This document shows, piece after piece, positions 8,590-17,289 of a stretch of DNA of 64,000 nucleotides. The DNA lies in NCBI RefSeq assembly GCF_900113025.1, contig NZ_FONT01000004.1, positions 232,849 through 296,848 on the forward strand, written 5' to 3'. The notes beneath the pieces were generated by a model. It was not told where the DNA came from and searched no databases. It was given only the letters and a program-made list of their open reading frames with translations. Position numbers and translations under genes: made by a program. Numbering within the stretch: position 1 is the first letter of the stretch; every line of letters begins with the position of its first letter. Source of the stretch: Alteribacillus iranensis. Lineage in GTDB: Bacteria > Bacillota > Bacilli > Bacillales > Marinococcaceae.

Positions 8590-9348
8590 TTAAGTTCTTC
8601 CCCATTTTTTGTTAATCCAATTCTCAAACAGCCCTACCGCTTTATCGAGAAGCAATCCGGATACTCCTATAAACAGAATACCAGCCATCACAAGATCCAG
8701 TCTCATCGAATTTCTGGCATCAACAATCAAGTATCCTAAACCAGACTGCGCTCCGACCATTTCTCCAGCTACAAGAAAAATCCAAGCTGTTCCTACAGCA
8801 ATATGCAATCCGTTTGCAATATATGGAAATGCAGCCGGAAAGATAATCTTTTTTACTAATTCGAACCCTTTCATCTCGAAATTCTGAGCAATTTTTAAAT
8901 AGGTTTGATCAACATTCTTAACAGCTGATACAGTGGAGAGCAAAACCGGAAAGAAGGAAGCAATGAAAATGATAACGATTGCTGGCATATTACCTATTCC
9001 AAACCATAATACAATGAATGGAGACCACGCTACGGGCGAAACCGGTCTTATTAATTGTGCAATCGGGTTTAGAACTCCCCATAATAATGGCATTCTACCA
9101 AGGATGAGCCCTAAGAAAATAGCCAATATAACCGCGGATATATATCCAGCTAAGAACCTTAAGAAACTCACTTGGAAATGAGTAAATAATGTGCCATCCG
9201 CTATTAAAGAAAGAATGCCCTCTCCCACTCGCAGAGGCGGTGGGAAAAGTGCTTCTTCATATCCTCCTATTAGGATCAAAGCTTGCCACACTACTAACAA
9301 AATTGCCATCCCAGCAATGATATTTATGGTAGTTTTAGGAATGCTCAT
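8590..9348 (-). CDS. ABC transporter permease, SsuC/TauC/NrtB type
   Basis: Integral-membrane subunit (252 residues, about six membrane segments) of a nitrate/sulfonate/taurine-type importer. The EAA-like loop that docks on the ATPase is visible as FELVKKIIFPAAFPYIANGL near residues 160-180. The ATG at 9348 lies 4 nt past the TGA of the upstream binding-protein gene, so translation is probably coupled; the alternative start at 9396 would overlap that gene by over 40 nt. It is the last gene of ATPase-binding protein-permease. Substrate is not set by sequence: homologues carry aliphatic sulfonates, taurine, nitrate, cyanate or thiamine precursors. Confidence 0.9.
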   Translation of the reverse strand: MSIPKTTINIIAGMAILLVVWQALILIGGYEEALFPPPLRVGEGILSLIADGTLFTHFQVSFLRFLAGYISAVILAIFLGLILGRMPLLWGVLNPIAQLIRPVSPVAWSPFIVLWFGIGNMPAIVIIFIASFFPVLLSTVSAVKNVDQTYLKIAQNFEMKGFELVKKIIFPAAFPYIANGLHIAVGTAWIFLVAGEMVGAQSGLGYLIVDARNSMRLDLVMAGILFIGVSGLLLDKAVGLFENWINKKWGRT

Positions 9349-9352
9349 CGTA

Positions 9353-10321
9353 TCACTTCGCCTTATCAATGAAAGAATTGTCCACAAACTCTTCATAGGA
9401 CGGCGGATTGTCCTGAAGGCCCATTTCTACAAGACTATCCGTTAATTGTTCATAATCGTCTTCGTGAATTCTTAAATCATCATAAGCAATCCATTTAAAA
9501 GACAAGTCCATTACTTCTTGATCAACATCTAAATATTCGGATGCCATCTCGTAAGCGTGCTCATCTTTATGTTCCGCTGTCTCTCCGGCTTCTACATAAT
9601 AATCCATAAACTCTTGTGCTATTTCATTTTGTTCTTCTATAAATTCTTCTCGAAGAACGAGTGTACAATCAATCGATCCCGGCCACACTTCTTGATCTTG
9701 ATATAGGACTTTTCCTTGGTCTATCGCAACAGATACCGCTCCAAACGGCTCAGCTACTAAGTAACCTGCAATTCTTCCTTCAGCCAATGCAGCCGGCATT
9801 TCAGCAGGTGGCAGTTCAATTGCTTCGACATCTTCATATTCAAGTCCATTTTGCTTAAGCATGTGATACAGTAAAATATTATGAGAAGAAAACTTATGAG
9901 GGATGGCAAATTTTTTCCCTTTGAGGTCTTCTGCATTATCTATATCGTTGTTTGTAACTAATACGTTTCCGTCACGGTGACCAAGGGCTACTGCTTTCAA
10001 ATCAATCCCTTGTTCCTTTGATTTCATCGCTAGTGTTACCAACATGGACGCACCATCAATGTTACCTGTATTTAAGGCATCAATTAACTCAGTCCATGAG
10101 CCGAATTTCACTAATTCTAAATTAAAACCTTCATACTTCTCTTCTTGTTCTTCAATGAATAAGGGAACCGCATGGGTGATCGGCAAATACCCGATCTTTA
10201 TGGTAGGCTTTTCATCGCTAGAACTATCTGCTGCTGTGTCTTCCCCCGCTCCGCAAGCTGCCAACAGCCCTATTACAAAGATAAACACTGCTAATTGTAA
10301 AACACCCTTCAAATTCTTCAT
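9353..10321 (-). CDS. Substrate-binding lipoprotein, SsuA/NrtA/THI5-like
   Basis: Extracytoplasmic solute-binding lipoprotein of 322 residues. A lipoprotein signal is clear: positively charged start, hydrophobic stretch and lipobox LLAAC (Cys at about residue 23), then a Ser/Asp-rich linker. The mature part begins PTIKIGYLPITHAVPLF, typical of the NMT1/SsuA-like periplasmic-binding fold, and is strongly acidic in its C-terminal third, consistent with an exposed protein of a salt-tolerant organism. It lies between the ATPase and permease genes of the same system. The ligand is unknown; the linked flavoenzyme gene suggests a compound that is oxidised after uptake. Confidence 0.9.
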   Translation of the reverse strand: MKNLKGVLQLAVFIFVIGLLAACGAGEDTAADSSSDEKPTIKIGYLPITHAVPLFIEEQEEKYEGFNLELVKFGSWTELIDALNTGNIDGASMLVTLAMKSKEQGIDLKAVALGHRDGNVLVTNNDIDNAEDLKGKKFAIPHKFSSHNILLYHMLKQNGLEYEDVEAIELPPAEMPAALAEGRIAGYLVAEPFGAVSVAIDQGKVLYQDQEVWPGSIDCTLVLREEFIEEQNEIAQEFMDYYVEAGETAEHKDEHAYEMASEYLDVDQEVMDLSFKWIAYDDLRIHEDDYEQLTDSLVEMGLQDNPPSYEEFVDNSFIDKAK

Positions 10322-10455
10322 TGTTCGTCCTCCCTATTTCTTTCGTTGCTCTCCATATAATTTCATTAAACGTTTAACCCGAACAATTATATGACATGTT
10401 TTAAAGTTACTCACAGGTATTTTTCATATCTGTTTGGTGCATTGCTTTGTTATTC

Positions 10456-11241
10456 TTAAATATTAAAATCAATAGCCATTTCCGGCCGATTAAAGCGAAA
10501 TTCTTCAAAGATATACTTCCTATAATATTGAAAATCCCCATGACTTCTATCTCTGGGTTTTGCAAGCTCAATATTGATTTCCTTGTGGATAATCCCAGGG
10601 TTAGGATGCATAATAAATATCCGATCTGACAAATAAATCGCTTCGTCTATATCATGAGTAACGAGTATAATGGTTGTATCCTCCTGCTCTTGAATTCGCA
10701 AAAGTTCGTCTTGAAGGTAGTATCTATTAAAAGTGTCAAGGGCCGCAAACGGTTCATCCATCAGTATGAGTTCAGGACGTAACGCCAAAGCTCTTGCTAT
10801 TCCTATACGTTGCTGCATACCACCTGACATCTCTTTTGGAAACAATTCCCCTTTATCTTCAAGACCGACTAACTTCAAGTAATATAACGCTCTTTCTTTT
10901 CGTTCCTTAGCAGTTAATTTCAACCCTTCTAAGCCAAGCTCGACGTTGTGACGTACCGATCGCCACGGCAGTAATCCGTAATCTTGGAACAACATAATAC
11001 ATCTTCGGTTTGGCTGCTCTACCACTTTTCCATCTAAATAAACGTTTCCCTCATCAGGAGTGACAAATCCTCCAACGATGTTTAAGAGAGTACTTTTACC
11101 ACAACCGCTTTCACCTAAGATAGATACAACTTCTCCCTTTTGAATGTCAAACGTTATATTCTTCAATACGGGAAGAACTTCAGATTTTTTCTCAAAGCTT
11201 TTGCTCATTTTTTCAACGTTTATGATAGTTGTTTGATTCAA
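10456..11241 (-). CDS. ABC transporter ATPase, SsuB/NrtD/TauB type
   Basis: Cytoplasmic ATP-hydrolysing subunit (261 residues) of the importer. Seen in the sequence: Walker A GESGCGKST (about residues 41-49), Q-loop LFQDYGLLPW, signature MSGGMQQR, Walker B LILMDEPFAAL and the H-loop VTHDIDEA. These motifs and length match the nitrate/sulfonate/taurine ATPase family. A GGGGGGA sits upstream of the ATG at 11241. It is the first gene of the transporter operon; the gap of 134 nt to the binding-protein gene is long enough for an internal signal, but no clear terminator is seen there. It diverges from the DUF4242 gene across a 261-nt AT-rich promoter region. Confidence 0.93.
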   Translation of the reverse strand: MNQTTIINVEKMSKSFEKKSEVLPVLKNITFDIQKGEVVSILGESGCGKSTLLNIVGGFVTPDEGNVYLDGKVVEQPNRRCIMLFQDYGLLPWRSVRHNVELGLEGLKLTAKERKERALYYLKLVGLEDKGELFPKEMSGGMQQRIGIARALALRPELILMDEPFAALDTFNRYYLQDELLRIQEQEDTTIILVTHDIDEAIYLSDRIFIMHPNPGIIHKEINIELAKPRDRSHGDFQYYRKYIFEEFRFNRPEMAIDFNI

Positions 11242-11502
11242 AAAAGTCCCCCCTTTTGTTTTTTATTCCAATAAGAATAGTATGTTTTTGACCACTTTAT
11301 TATATGTTTACCAATTTGTCAACTCAGTTTTATTATATTTATTTTTCCTTCTTTCTCCTTTCTATAGAGCAATAGAGCACCTTAATATTTATTTAAATTT
11401 ATTTCTATTTTCAGTTGATTTTTTAATCATAGTATAATAATATGAATTATAAACTTAATTTCATATAAAAATTATCGGATTTAATGATTAGGAGGAGTAA
11501 TA

Positions 11503-12036
11503 ATGGGATTGTTTTTAGTAGAATCAACTTTTAACGGTGAAATCAATGATAAGAAAACGTTTGAAGATAGGGTCTCTGCTTTACAGGAAGCTGTTCAAAA
11601 AGAAAATATAGAATTAATCGAAGTCCAAACAGCTGCTGACTTTTCAAGATCTTTTTTCATTTTCGAAACGGAAAATGAATCTAATCTTACTGACACTTTA
11701 AATGGCAATGGGTTATCTGTTGATTTAGTGAAAGCCGTTCGTATTGTTGGAAAGGATCTAGAAGAAGTGAAAAAGCAATCAGATAAAGTAAATTATCTTG
11801 TAGAATGGAACCTTCCCGAGGATCTTACGATGGATCAATACCTAGCCCGGAAGAAGAAAAATTCTATTCATTACGCCGAAGTACCAGAAGTATCTTTTGA
11901 ACGTACGTATGTATGTGAAGACATGTCCAAGTGTCTATGTTTTTATGATGCTCCAGACGAAGACGCTGTCAAACGTGCACGTGAAGCTGTCAAAACACCA
12001 CTTGATTCCATCACTGAAATCTCAACTGATAAATAA
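11503..12036 (+). CDS. DUF4242 (SCO4226-like) domain protein
   Basis: A 177-residue soluble protein. The C-terminal half (about residues 98-172), with VEWNLPEDLTMDQY, VSFERTYVCEDMSKCLCFYDAPDEDAVKR in two blocks and a final ITEIS strand, resembles the DUF4242/SCO4226 dimeric alpha-beta barrel fold, some members of which bind nickel. The N-terminal half looks like a second, diverged copy (FLVESTF ... DFSRSFFIFETENES), so the protein may be an internal tandem duplication. AGGAGGAG precedes the ATG by about 6 nt. It is followed 32 nt later by an ACAD-like flavoenzyme gene and diverges from an SsuABC-type importer, suggesting a shared catabolic or assimilation role. No function can be assigned. 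Confidence 0.75.
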   Translation: MGLFLVESTFNGEINDKKTFEDRVSALQEAVQKENIELIEVQTAADFSRSFFIFETENESNLTDTLNGNGLSVDLVKAVRIVGKDLEEVKKQSDKVNYLVEWNLPEDLTMDQYLARKKKNSIHYAEVPEVSFERTYVCEDMSKCLCFYDAPDEDAVKRAREAVKTPLDSITEISTDK

Positions 12037-12068
12037 AAGTCCGTATTGGAAAGGAGAGAAACTGTCCT

Positions 12069-13136
12069 ATGATAAAGTCAAACCCCATGACAGAGTCCAA
12101 CCATTTAACCCGTCTCGTCCAAAAGAATTTAAAACCACTTGTCCGCTCTATTGATACGGATAGTTTGTACCCTAAAGAATTTTTACATCAATTGGGAAAA
12201 GAGGGTTACTATGCATCGGATTCTTGTACAAAGAAGGAAGTTTTTCTCCGAGAATTCCAATTGGTTGAAGAAGTATCCAAGGTATGTATGACGACTGGTT
12301 TCGTATTGTGGTGTCAGTTAGCTGCTCTCACTTACTTGCGCCACACGACAAATGAATTTTTAAAAAATAATATATTGCCAAAGCTGGAAGATGGCAGTTT
12401 ATTGGCAGGTACTGGTTTATCGAACCCGATGAAATTTTATGGAGGAGTGGAGAAACTCCATTTAAGAGCCGAAAAAACAGATGATGGTTATCTTGTCTCT
12501 GGTACTCTCCCCTCGGTTTCTAATCTAGGGACCGATCATTGGTTTGGAGCAGTGGCGAGCACGGCTGATAATCAGCGTATTATGGCTTTTATTCCCTGCC
12601 AAGCAGACGGTTTAACCCTTAAAGAAAAAACAGATTATCTTGGAATTAACGGAAGTGCTACGTATGTTTGCCAGTTTGACCAATGCTTCATCCCTGATAA
12701 ATGGATTGTTGCTGAGGATGCAGATACTTTTATCAGCCGCGTACGGCCGTATTTCCTGATGTACCAAATACCTCTTGGTTTGGGAGTTACAGATGCTTCT
12801 GTTCAATCGATGGAAAAAGTAAAAAACAAACAATCTGCTTGCAACCAGTACCTGCCTGTTCAACCCGAAGATCTAAAAACATCTCATACTGATGTGAGAA
12901 ACCGGGTGTACCGTTATTTAGATAGAGGATCAGAGAACTATAAGTGGAAGGATTTTGCTGCTTTTCGATTAGAAATTACCTATCTAACCTTGCGCGCTGT
13001 AGAAGCGAGCATGATTCACAACGGTGGCGGGGGCTATCTGTACAAGAGCAATCCATCACGAAGGCTTCGTGAGGCTTACTTCTTAGTAAATTTAACACCT
13101 ACGGTCAAACACTTGGAGAAAATTCTCTCGCATTAA
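12069..13136 (+). CDS. Acyl-CoA dehydrogenase-fold flavoprotein (DszC/SfnC-like possibility)
   Basis: A 355-residue protein of the ACAD superfamily: helical N-terminal domain, a central beta domain with GTGLSNPMKFYGG and GTLPSVSNLGTDHWFG, and a C-terminal helical domain ending in the family's GGGGYLYKSNPSRRLREAYF block. It is shorter than typical acyl-CoA dehydrogenases (about 380-400). The usual catalytic glutamate could not be confidently located, which leaves open a flavin monooxygenase role as in DszC/SfnC/IBH relatives rather than beta-oxidation. AAGGAGAG precedes the ATG at 12069; an in-frame ATG at 12087 is an alternative. The linkage to DUF4242 and an SsuABC/NrtABC-type importer favours oxidation of an imported sulfur- or nitrogen-containing compound. 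This is inference. Confidence 0.8.
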   Translation: MIKSNPMTESNHLTRLVQKNLKPLVRSIDTDSLYPKEFLHQLGKEGYYASDSCTKKEVFLREFQLVEEVSKVCMTTGFVLWCQLAALTYLRHTTNEFLKNNILPKLEDGSLLAGTGLSNPMKFYGGVEKLHLRAEKTDDGYLVSGTLPSVSNLGTDHWFGAVASTADNQRIMAFIPCQADGLTLKEKTDYLGINGSATYVCQFDQCFIPDKWIVAEDADTFISRVRPYFLMYQIPLGLGVTDASVQSMEKVKNKQSACNQYLPVQPEDLKTSHTDVRNRVYRYLDRGSENYKWKDFAAFRLEITYLTLRAVEASMIHNGGGGYLYKSNPSRRLREAYFLVNLTPTVKHLEKILSH

Positions 13137-13217
13137 GAAACGTAAGTGCCTTGACTTGGTATGGCTCATACATGAGGTGTTGACGTTATCACTCCTGACA
13201 GAAGGACCATAATACGG

Positions 13218-13252
13218 AAAGGTGCTTCAGCTAAGGTGCCTTTCTTTTCTTT
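13218..13252 (+). terminator. Terminator after the DUF4242-flavoenzyme operon
   Basis: AAAGGTGC pairs with GTGCCTTT (two G-T pairs) around a 10-nt loop, then CTTTTCTTTG. It lies 80 nt past the stop codon of the flavoenzyme gene. Confidence 0.6.
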
Positions 13253-13341
13253 GTCTGCACGAGCAAACGCCATGGAATGAATATCATTACACGGCGTTTG
13301 TTTTTACTATTCTGTTTGGCGAGATGATAGCAAGCCATTTT

Positions 13342-15054
13342 TTATATTGCCTCATATAAGTGAATGCGCCAGGCAGAGGATTCAGACTCAAACACCTTCA
13401 ACAACTCTAAATTATTTTCTTCTGCGTTTTCTATTTCTACGGCTGACAATACATATTCCCCGCCCATTTCTTTAAACGCTTCCGTGTTAAAGTCCAAGTT
13501 CTCAATTGTTTCATTTTTATCTTTCGTATATAAGTACTCTTTTCCCAACTCATCGGCAAACACGTATACTCTGCTCCCCCATGTATTATAATAGTCTTTC
13601 AGTGACTCGTTCTTCTCTAATTCTCCTTCGATAATTTCCCGAAACTGATGTTTGTAAGAGAGAGGATACATCGTTACATACATATCTAACGAATACATTC
13701 CATTATAATGAGCAACCGCTGGATACATGCCGATGCTTACGATCCGATACTCCTCTGGGGGTCTATCAATAAAATCTTTTATTTCTTTAAATTGCTCTTC
13801 CGCATAAAACTCTCCATAGGAAGGATAATCAGAACGCGAATACTTCCATTCGAAGTTTTCGTAGAAGACAACATATAGCTGTCCTGCTATCAGTATAGCA
13901 ATGAGCCAGGAAATCCGCGGTATATACTTTTTTATCACCGACAAAGAAATGGCAAACACAATGTACCAAATGGCAGCATTTAATAAATGAAAGCGGCCGA
14001 AATTAAAAGTATTTGTAATATCAATCGTATCTTTTAATAACCGGAAACCTTCCCAGTACCACAGGGCATACCAAAAAGAAAACAAGGCAGCCACTATTAA
14101 CAAAGATGGTAACGCTTTTTCAACGGCCGTAAATGTTATTAATTGTCCAGAAGGCCGAAGCCACTCTCGTATTCTCAGCCCTGCCAGAAGCAGGAGGGCA
14201 AAAAGAACAACATACACAATGAGAGTATCGTGATGTGAATAAGAGTGAGTGTGCGCTGTTAAGTAGTTCTCCCCGAAAAGTTCCATCGTACGTGAAAACG
14301 AATTATGGCCACGAGAAAATTCGACGCGATGATCGACGAACCCTTGCCCAAACAACACTCCCATCACTAGCCGATATTGCTTCAGAAGGAATAGCATAGT
14401 CATCCAGGCAATGCTTGAGAAAAACTGCCAATTAGAGCGCTTTGTTCGGAACCAATCAATGAGCCATACGACTCCCATAAGACCAAGAAAAAAAATAAAA
14501 GACAATACGAAGCTTGAGTAAAAAGGAAGGAAAGTAATAATAAACCAGTCTTTGAAAGAAGAGCACCGGTTTCTGATATTAAGAAAAGCATATAAAGCCA
14601 AAGGAATCCCTGCAATACTTGCCCCTCCAAATGGCCAGAATGGGAGTAGGGCAAAGGCAAGAGATACTCCTGCCACAATTAAAATGTAAGAGTGATCGCT
14701 TTTGAAGACATGGTGTTTTAAAAACAAAAACATTCCGAAGAAAGCGATGAATCTCATAAGAAATTCATTCAAGACTAAAACAGTCAACGGCTCAAACAAC
14801 GAAAATAAAAGAACGTATAAACTAAAGGCAGTATCCAATGATCCACGCGGCAAGCCATTCATCATCGTTTGAATCTCTGTATGACTTGGCGCAAACACCG
14901 TACCTGTCTCAACCAATGTCTTGTACCAGATTACATTTGAATCCAAATGATCATGCAGACGTACATGCACCCCTTCCCCGAGAAATAGAAAGGGGGAACA
15001 GTAGATAATGATGCCTACAATGGAAAGAAATATATAAAAACGCTCTTTTTTCAT
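13342..15054 (-). CDS. YkoS-like polytopic membrane protein, putative GT-C glycosyltransferase
   Basis: A 570-residue protein with roughly 11-12 membrane segments in the first 400 residues and an extracytoplasmic C-terminal domain (about 400-570, from YENFEWKYSRSDYPSYGEFY onward). The first external loop carries an acidic motif, VRLHDHLDSNVIWYK, placed as in GT-C enzymes that use lipid-phosphate sugars. Size, topology and partnership with a CsbB/YkoT-type GT2 resemble B. subtilis YkoS (DUF6044-like). It is the last gene of the seven-gene sugar operon; its ATG overlaps the wecE stop codon (ATGA), with AGGAGC inside wecE serving as ribosome site. Predicted role: transfer of the flipped aminosugar to a wall or membrane polymer outside the cell. 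Family placement is from memory; acceptor unknown. Confidence 0.7.
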   Translation of the reverse strand: MKKERFYIFLSIVGIIIYCSPFLFLGEGVHVRLHDHLDSNVIWYKTLVETGTVFAPSHTEIQTMMNGLPRGSLDTAFSLYVLLFSLFEPLTVLVLNEFLMRFIAFFGMFLFLKHHVFKSDHSYILIVAGVSLAFALLPFWPFGGASIAGIPLALYAFLNIRNRCSSFKDWFIITFLPFYSSFVLSFIFFLGLMGVVWLIDWFRTKRSNWQFFSSIAWMTMLFLLKQYRLVMGVLFGQGFVDHRVEFSRGHNSFSRTMELFGENYLTAHTHSYSHHDTLIVYVVLFALLLLAGLRIREWLRPSGQLITFTAVEKALPSLLIVAALFSFWYALWYWEGFRLLKDTIDITNTFNFGRFHLLNAAIWYIVFAISLSVIKKYIPRISWLIAILIAGQLYVVFYENFEWKYSRSDYPSYGEFYAEEQFKEIKDFIDRPPEEYRIVSIGMYPAVAHYNGMYSLDMYVTMYPLSYKHQFREIIEGELEKNESLKDYYNTWGSRVYVFADELGKEYLYTKDKNETIENLDFNTEAFKEMGGEYVLSAVEIENAEENNLELLKVFESESSAWRIHLYEAI

Positions 15055-16181
15055 TCGTAAAAGCTCCTGATCGTCGTAGTTATATATTTAATATCTTTTA
15101 ATGTAAGGCCATAATACATAGGAAGTCTTACTAAGCGATCACTATTTTCAGTCGTGTATTTATCTACCCCATGAAAACGGCCAAATTGTTCTCCTGCTGT
15201 TGAGGTATGAAGCGGTACATAATGAAACGTGCTTTGTATGCCCTTTTGCTTCAACCACTGGATTAACTCGGTCCGTTCCTCTAAGCTATTGGTTTTTATG
15301 TAAAACATATGAGCATTATGGCTGCAGCTTTCCGGGACGACAGGAAGAGATATTTTTCCTTCCTCACAAAGAGGTTCTAAGAGTTCATAGTAACGCTTCC
15401 AGGAAGTCAGACGGTCTTCATTGATGTGATCTGCCTCTTTTAATTGAGCATATAAATAGGCGGCATTTAATTCTCCCGGCAAATAAGAAGAGCCAACATC
15501 CACCCATGTGTACTTATCGATTTGCCCACGAAAGAATTGAGATCTATTTGTTCCTTTCTCACGTATAATTTCTGCACGTGTTTCTAAATCATTCGTATTT
15601 ACGAGCAGAGCGCCACCTTCACCACCACTTGTGTAATTTTTAGTCTCATGGAAACTATATGCCCCTAAGTGCCCAATTGTCCCTAACGCTTTTCCATGAT
15701 ATGTACTTTTTACGCCTTGAGCAGCATCTTCAATGACAAACAATTTATGTTTTTCCGCTATTTCCATAATCGTGTCCATTTCGCAGGCAACCCCAGCATA
15801 ATGGACAGGAACAATCGCTTTTGTTTTGGGAGTGATGGCATCCTCAATCAACTTCTCATTGATATTCAACGTATCAGGACGGATATCCACGAATACGATA
15901 TCAGCGCCTCGAAGAACGAAAGCATTGGCCGTAGAGACAAAGGTATAAGAAGGCATGATGACTTCATCTCCCGGCTCAATTCCTGCAAGGATGGCAGTCA
16001 TTTCCAAAGCGTGCGTACAAGATGGCGTTAAAAAAGCACGATTGCAATGAAACTCCTCCTCCAGCCATTGTTGGCAGTCTTTCGTGTACGGACCATCCCC
16101 AGCCAATGACTGACCCTGCAGCGCTTCTTGTATATAAGTATCTTCAGTCCCTAAATAAGGGCGTCGGTTAAAAGGAATCAC
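15051..16181 (-). CDS. wecE: dTDP-4-amino-4,6-dideoxygalactose transaminase (WecE/RffA)
   Basis: PLP-dependent sugar aminotransferase (376 residues) converting dTDP-4-keto-6-deoxy-D-glucose plus glutamate to dTDP-4-amino-4,6-dideoxy-D-galactose (dTDP-Fuc4N). Long stretches match E. coli WecE, including GDEVIMPSYTFVSTANAF, VPVHYAGVACEMDTIM, the PLP lysine Lys181 in FHETKNYT, EIIREKGTNRSQFFRGQ and NAHMFYIK. The GTG at 16181 is chosen because the protein then begins MIPFN, as in WecE, and GGAGGT lies 8 nt upstream; a longer frame to 16214 has no ribosome site. Its substrate is what RmlA and RmlB in the same operon make. No rmlC or rmlD is present, so dTDP-rhamnose is not the product. Confidence 0.93.
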   Translation of the reverse strand: MIPFNRRPYLGTEDTYIQEALQGQSLAGDGPYTKDCQQWLEEEFHCNRAFLTPSCTHALEMTAILAGIEPGDEVIMPSYTFVSTANAFVLRGADIVFVDIRPDTLNINEKLIEDAITPKTKAIVPVHYAGVACEMDTIMEIAEKHKLFVIEDAAQGVKSTYHGKALGTIGHLGAYSFHETKNYTSGGEGGALLVNTNDLETRAEIIREKGTNRSQFFRGQIDKYTWVDVGSSYLPGELNAAYLYAQLKEADHINEDRLTSWKRYYELLEPLCEEGKISLPVVPESCSHNAHMFYIKTNSLEERTELIQWLKQKGIQSTFHYVPLHTSTAGEQFGRFHGVDKYTTENSDRLVRLPMYYGLTLKDIKYITTTIRSFYE

Positions 16182-16215
16182 AGGTTCATTACCTCCATGC
16201 AATGAGATAACCACA

Positions 16216-16581
16216 TTAAGCAGACTGGCTGGTTACAAGGATACCAGCGATAATTAAAGCAAGCCCAATCACTTTATGGGCGGTAATCGGTTCATGAAAA
16301 AGAAAAATCGATAATAAGAAAACAAGCCCGAACGACAAGCTCATAAACGGATAGGCATAACTAATATCAAACTTCGTCATCGCCGCCATCCAAAACAAGG
16401 AAGCCACAAATGCAGAAAGAAAACCCGATAGAATGAGCGGGTCTAATAACAGTCGTAATACAAATAGAACTTTGTCCCATAGTTCTGGAGGCAGGCCTCC
16501 GTATTTAGAAATTTGCCATTTTAGTATAATTTGCCCGTAAACAGTAAAAAACACCGTGCCGAAAATATAGATATAACCCAC
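16216..16581 (-). CDS. Small EamA/SMR-like membrane protein, putative lipid-linked sugar flippase
   Basis: A 121-residue protein with four predicted membrane helices. The last two show the EamA/SMR pattern (SYAYPFMSLSFGLVFLLSIF, then EPITAHKVIGLALIIAGIL). Proteins of this size and fold include ArnE/ArnF, which flip undecaprenyl-phosphate-aminoarabinose. It starts at a GTG (16581) with GAGAGGA 8 nt upstream, and lies 19 nt after the acetyltransferase and 34 nt before wecE. Given a lipid-phosphate GT2 and a GT-C-like protein in the same operon, a flippase for the lipid-linked 4-aminosugar is the natural inference; it would replace the GtrA-type flippase usual in such systems. Drug efflux is an alternative but fits the neighbours less well. 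Confidence 0.75.
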   Translation of the reverse strand: MGYIYIFGTVFFTVYGQIILKWQISKYGGLPPELWDKVLFVLRLLLDPLILSGFLSAFVASLFWMAAMTKFDISYAYPFMSLSFGLVFLLSIFLFHEPITAHKVIGLALIIAGILVTSQSA

Positions 16582-16600
16582 GATTAAAATCCTCTCTGCT

Positions 16601-17272
16601 TTACCTATTCAGTTTGTGGTAAACATCAACGGCTTTTTTAAATTTAAATCCTAAAGAAGCAGTAAGGTTCACCATTGCCAAGTTAGCTGCAGAAATGGAG
16701 GTGGCCACTTCCTTATGTCCTTCATCAAAAAGAGTACGGACCGAGCGGCTCCAAAAGTATTTTGCCAGCCCTTTACCTTGATATTCTTCTTTAAAGGCCT
16801 GCAGCAATACTTGATTGCCAGAGTATGCGAAGAATCCAGCAAGTTCTTCGTCATACACGAATCCCCACACGGTACCTTCATCATACAGCTGTCCCAGCCA
16901 ATTATCATAGCGTTGATCAGCAAGTCGGCGCTCTAACATGAAGTCTCTGTGAAACCGGCCATGTTCATATATTCCTTCTGATATGGCTATGACTTCACCC
17001 TTTTCCACCTCACTGATAACGTCTATCTTATCATGATCATACGGAACAAACTGATCTCTTGTACAAACGGGTGTAAGCAACGTATCTGTGTAATAGAACC
17101 CATATTCATGCAGAAGCTCTTTTGAGGCAAGTGGATCTACTTTAATGGAAAAATGACCTTTCATTGCTTGACTCTTATCGAGAGCTGCTTCAGAGAGCTC
17201 TAGCAATTCATACGTTTCCATCTCTAAGGAACGTTTATCCCATGGCGTTTCGCGAATAAGATTCTCTTTCAC
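16601..17272 (-). CDS. GNAT N-acetyltransferase, putative dTDP-Fuc4N acetyltransferase (WecD-like role)
   Basis: A 223-residue protein whose C-terminal half is a GNAT domain: the acetyl-CoA loop appears as EEYQGKGLAKYFW, and the closing strand as LTASLGFKFKKAVDVYHKL. The N-terminal third is a helper domain of the kind seen in sugar N-acetyltransferases. The GTG at 17272 has GGAGGATAG upstream. It lies 17 nt after the GT2 gene. Its place between GT2 and wecE implies acetylation of the 4-amino group made by WecE, giving dTDP-Fuc4NAc, the job WecD does in enterobacteria. The acceptor is inferred from context only; an acyl group other than acetyl is possible. Confidence 0.75.
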   Translation of the reverse strand: MKENLIRETPWDKRSLEMETYELLELSEAALDKSQAMKGHFSIKVDPLASKELLHEYGFYYTDTLLTPVCTRDQFVPYDHDKIDVISEVEKGEVIAISEGIYEHGRFHRDFMLERRLADQRYDNWLGQLYDEGTVWGFVYDEELAGFFAYSGNQVLLQAFKEEYQGKGLAKYFWSRSVRTLFDEGHKEVATSISAANLAMVNLTASLGFKFKKAVDVYHKLNR

Positions 17273-17289
17273 TTCTCTATCCTCCTACT

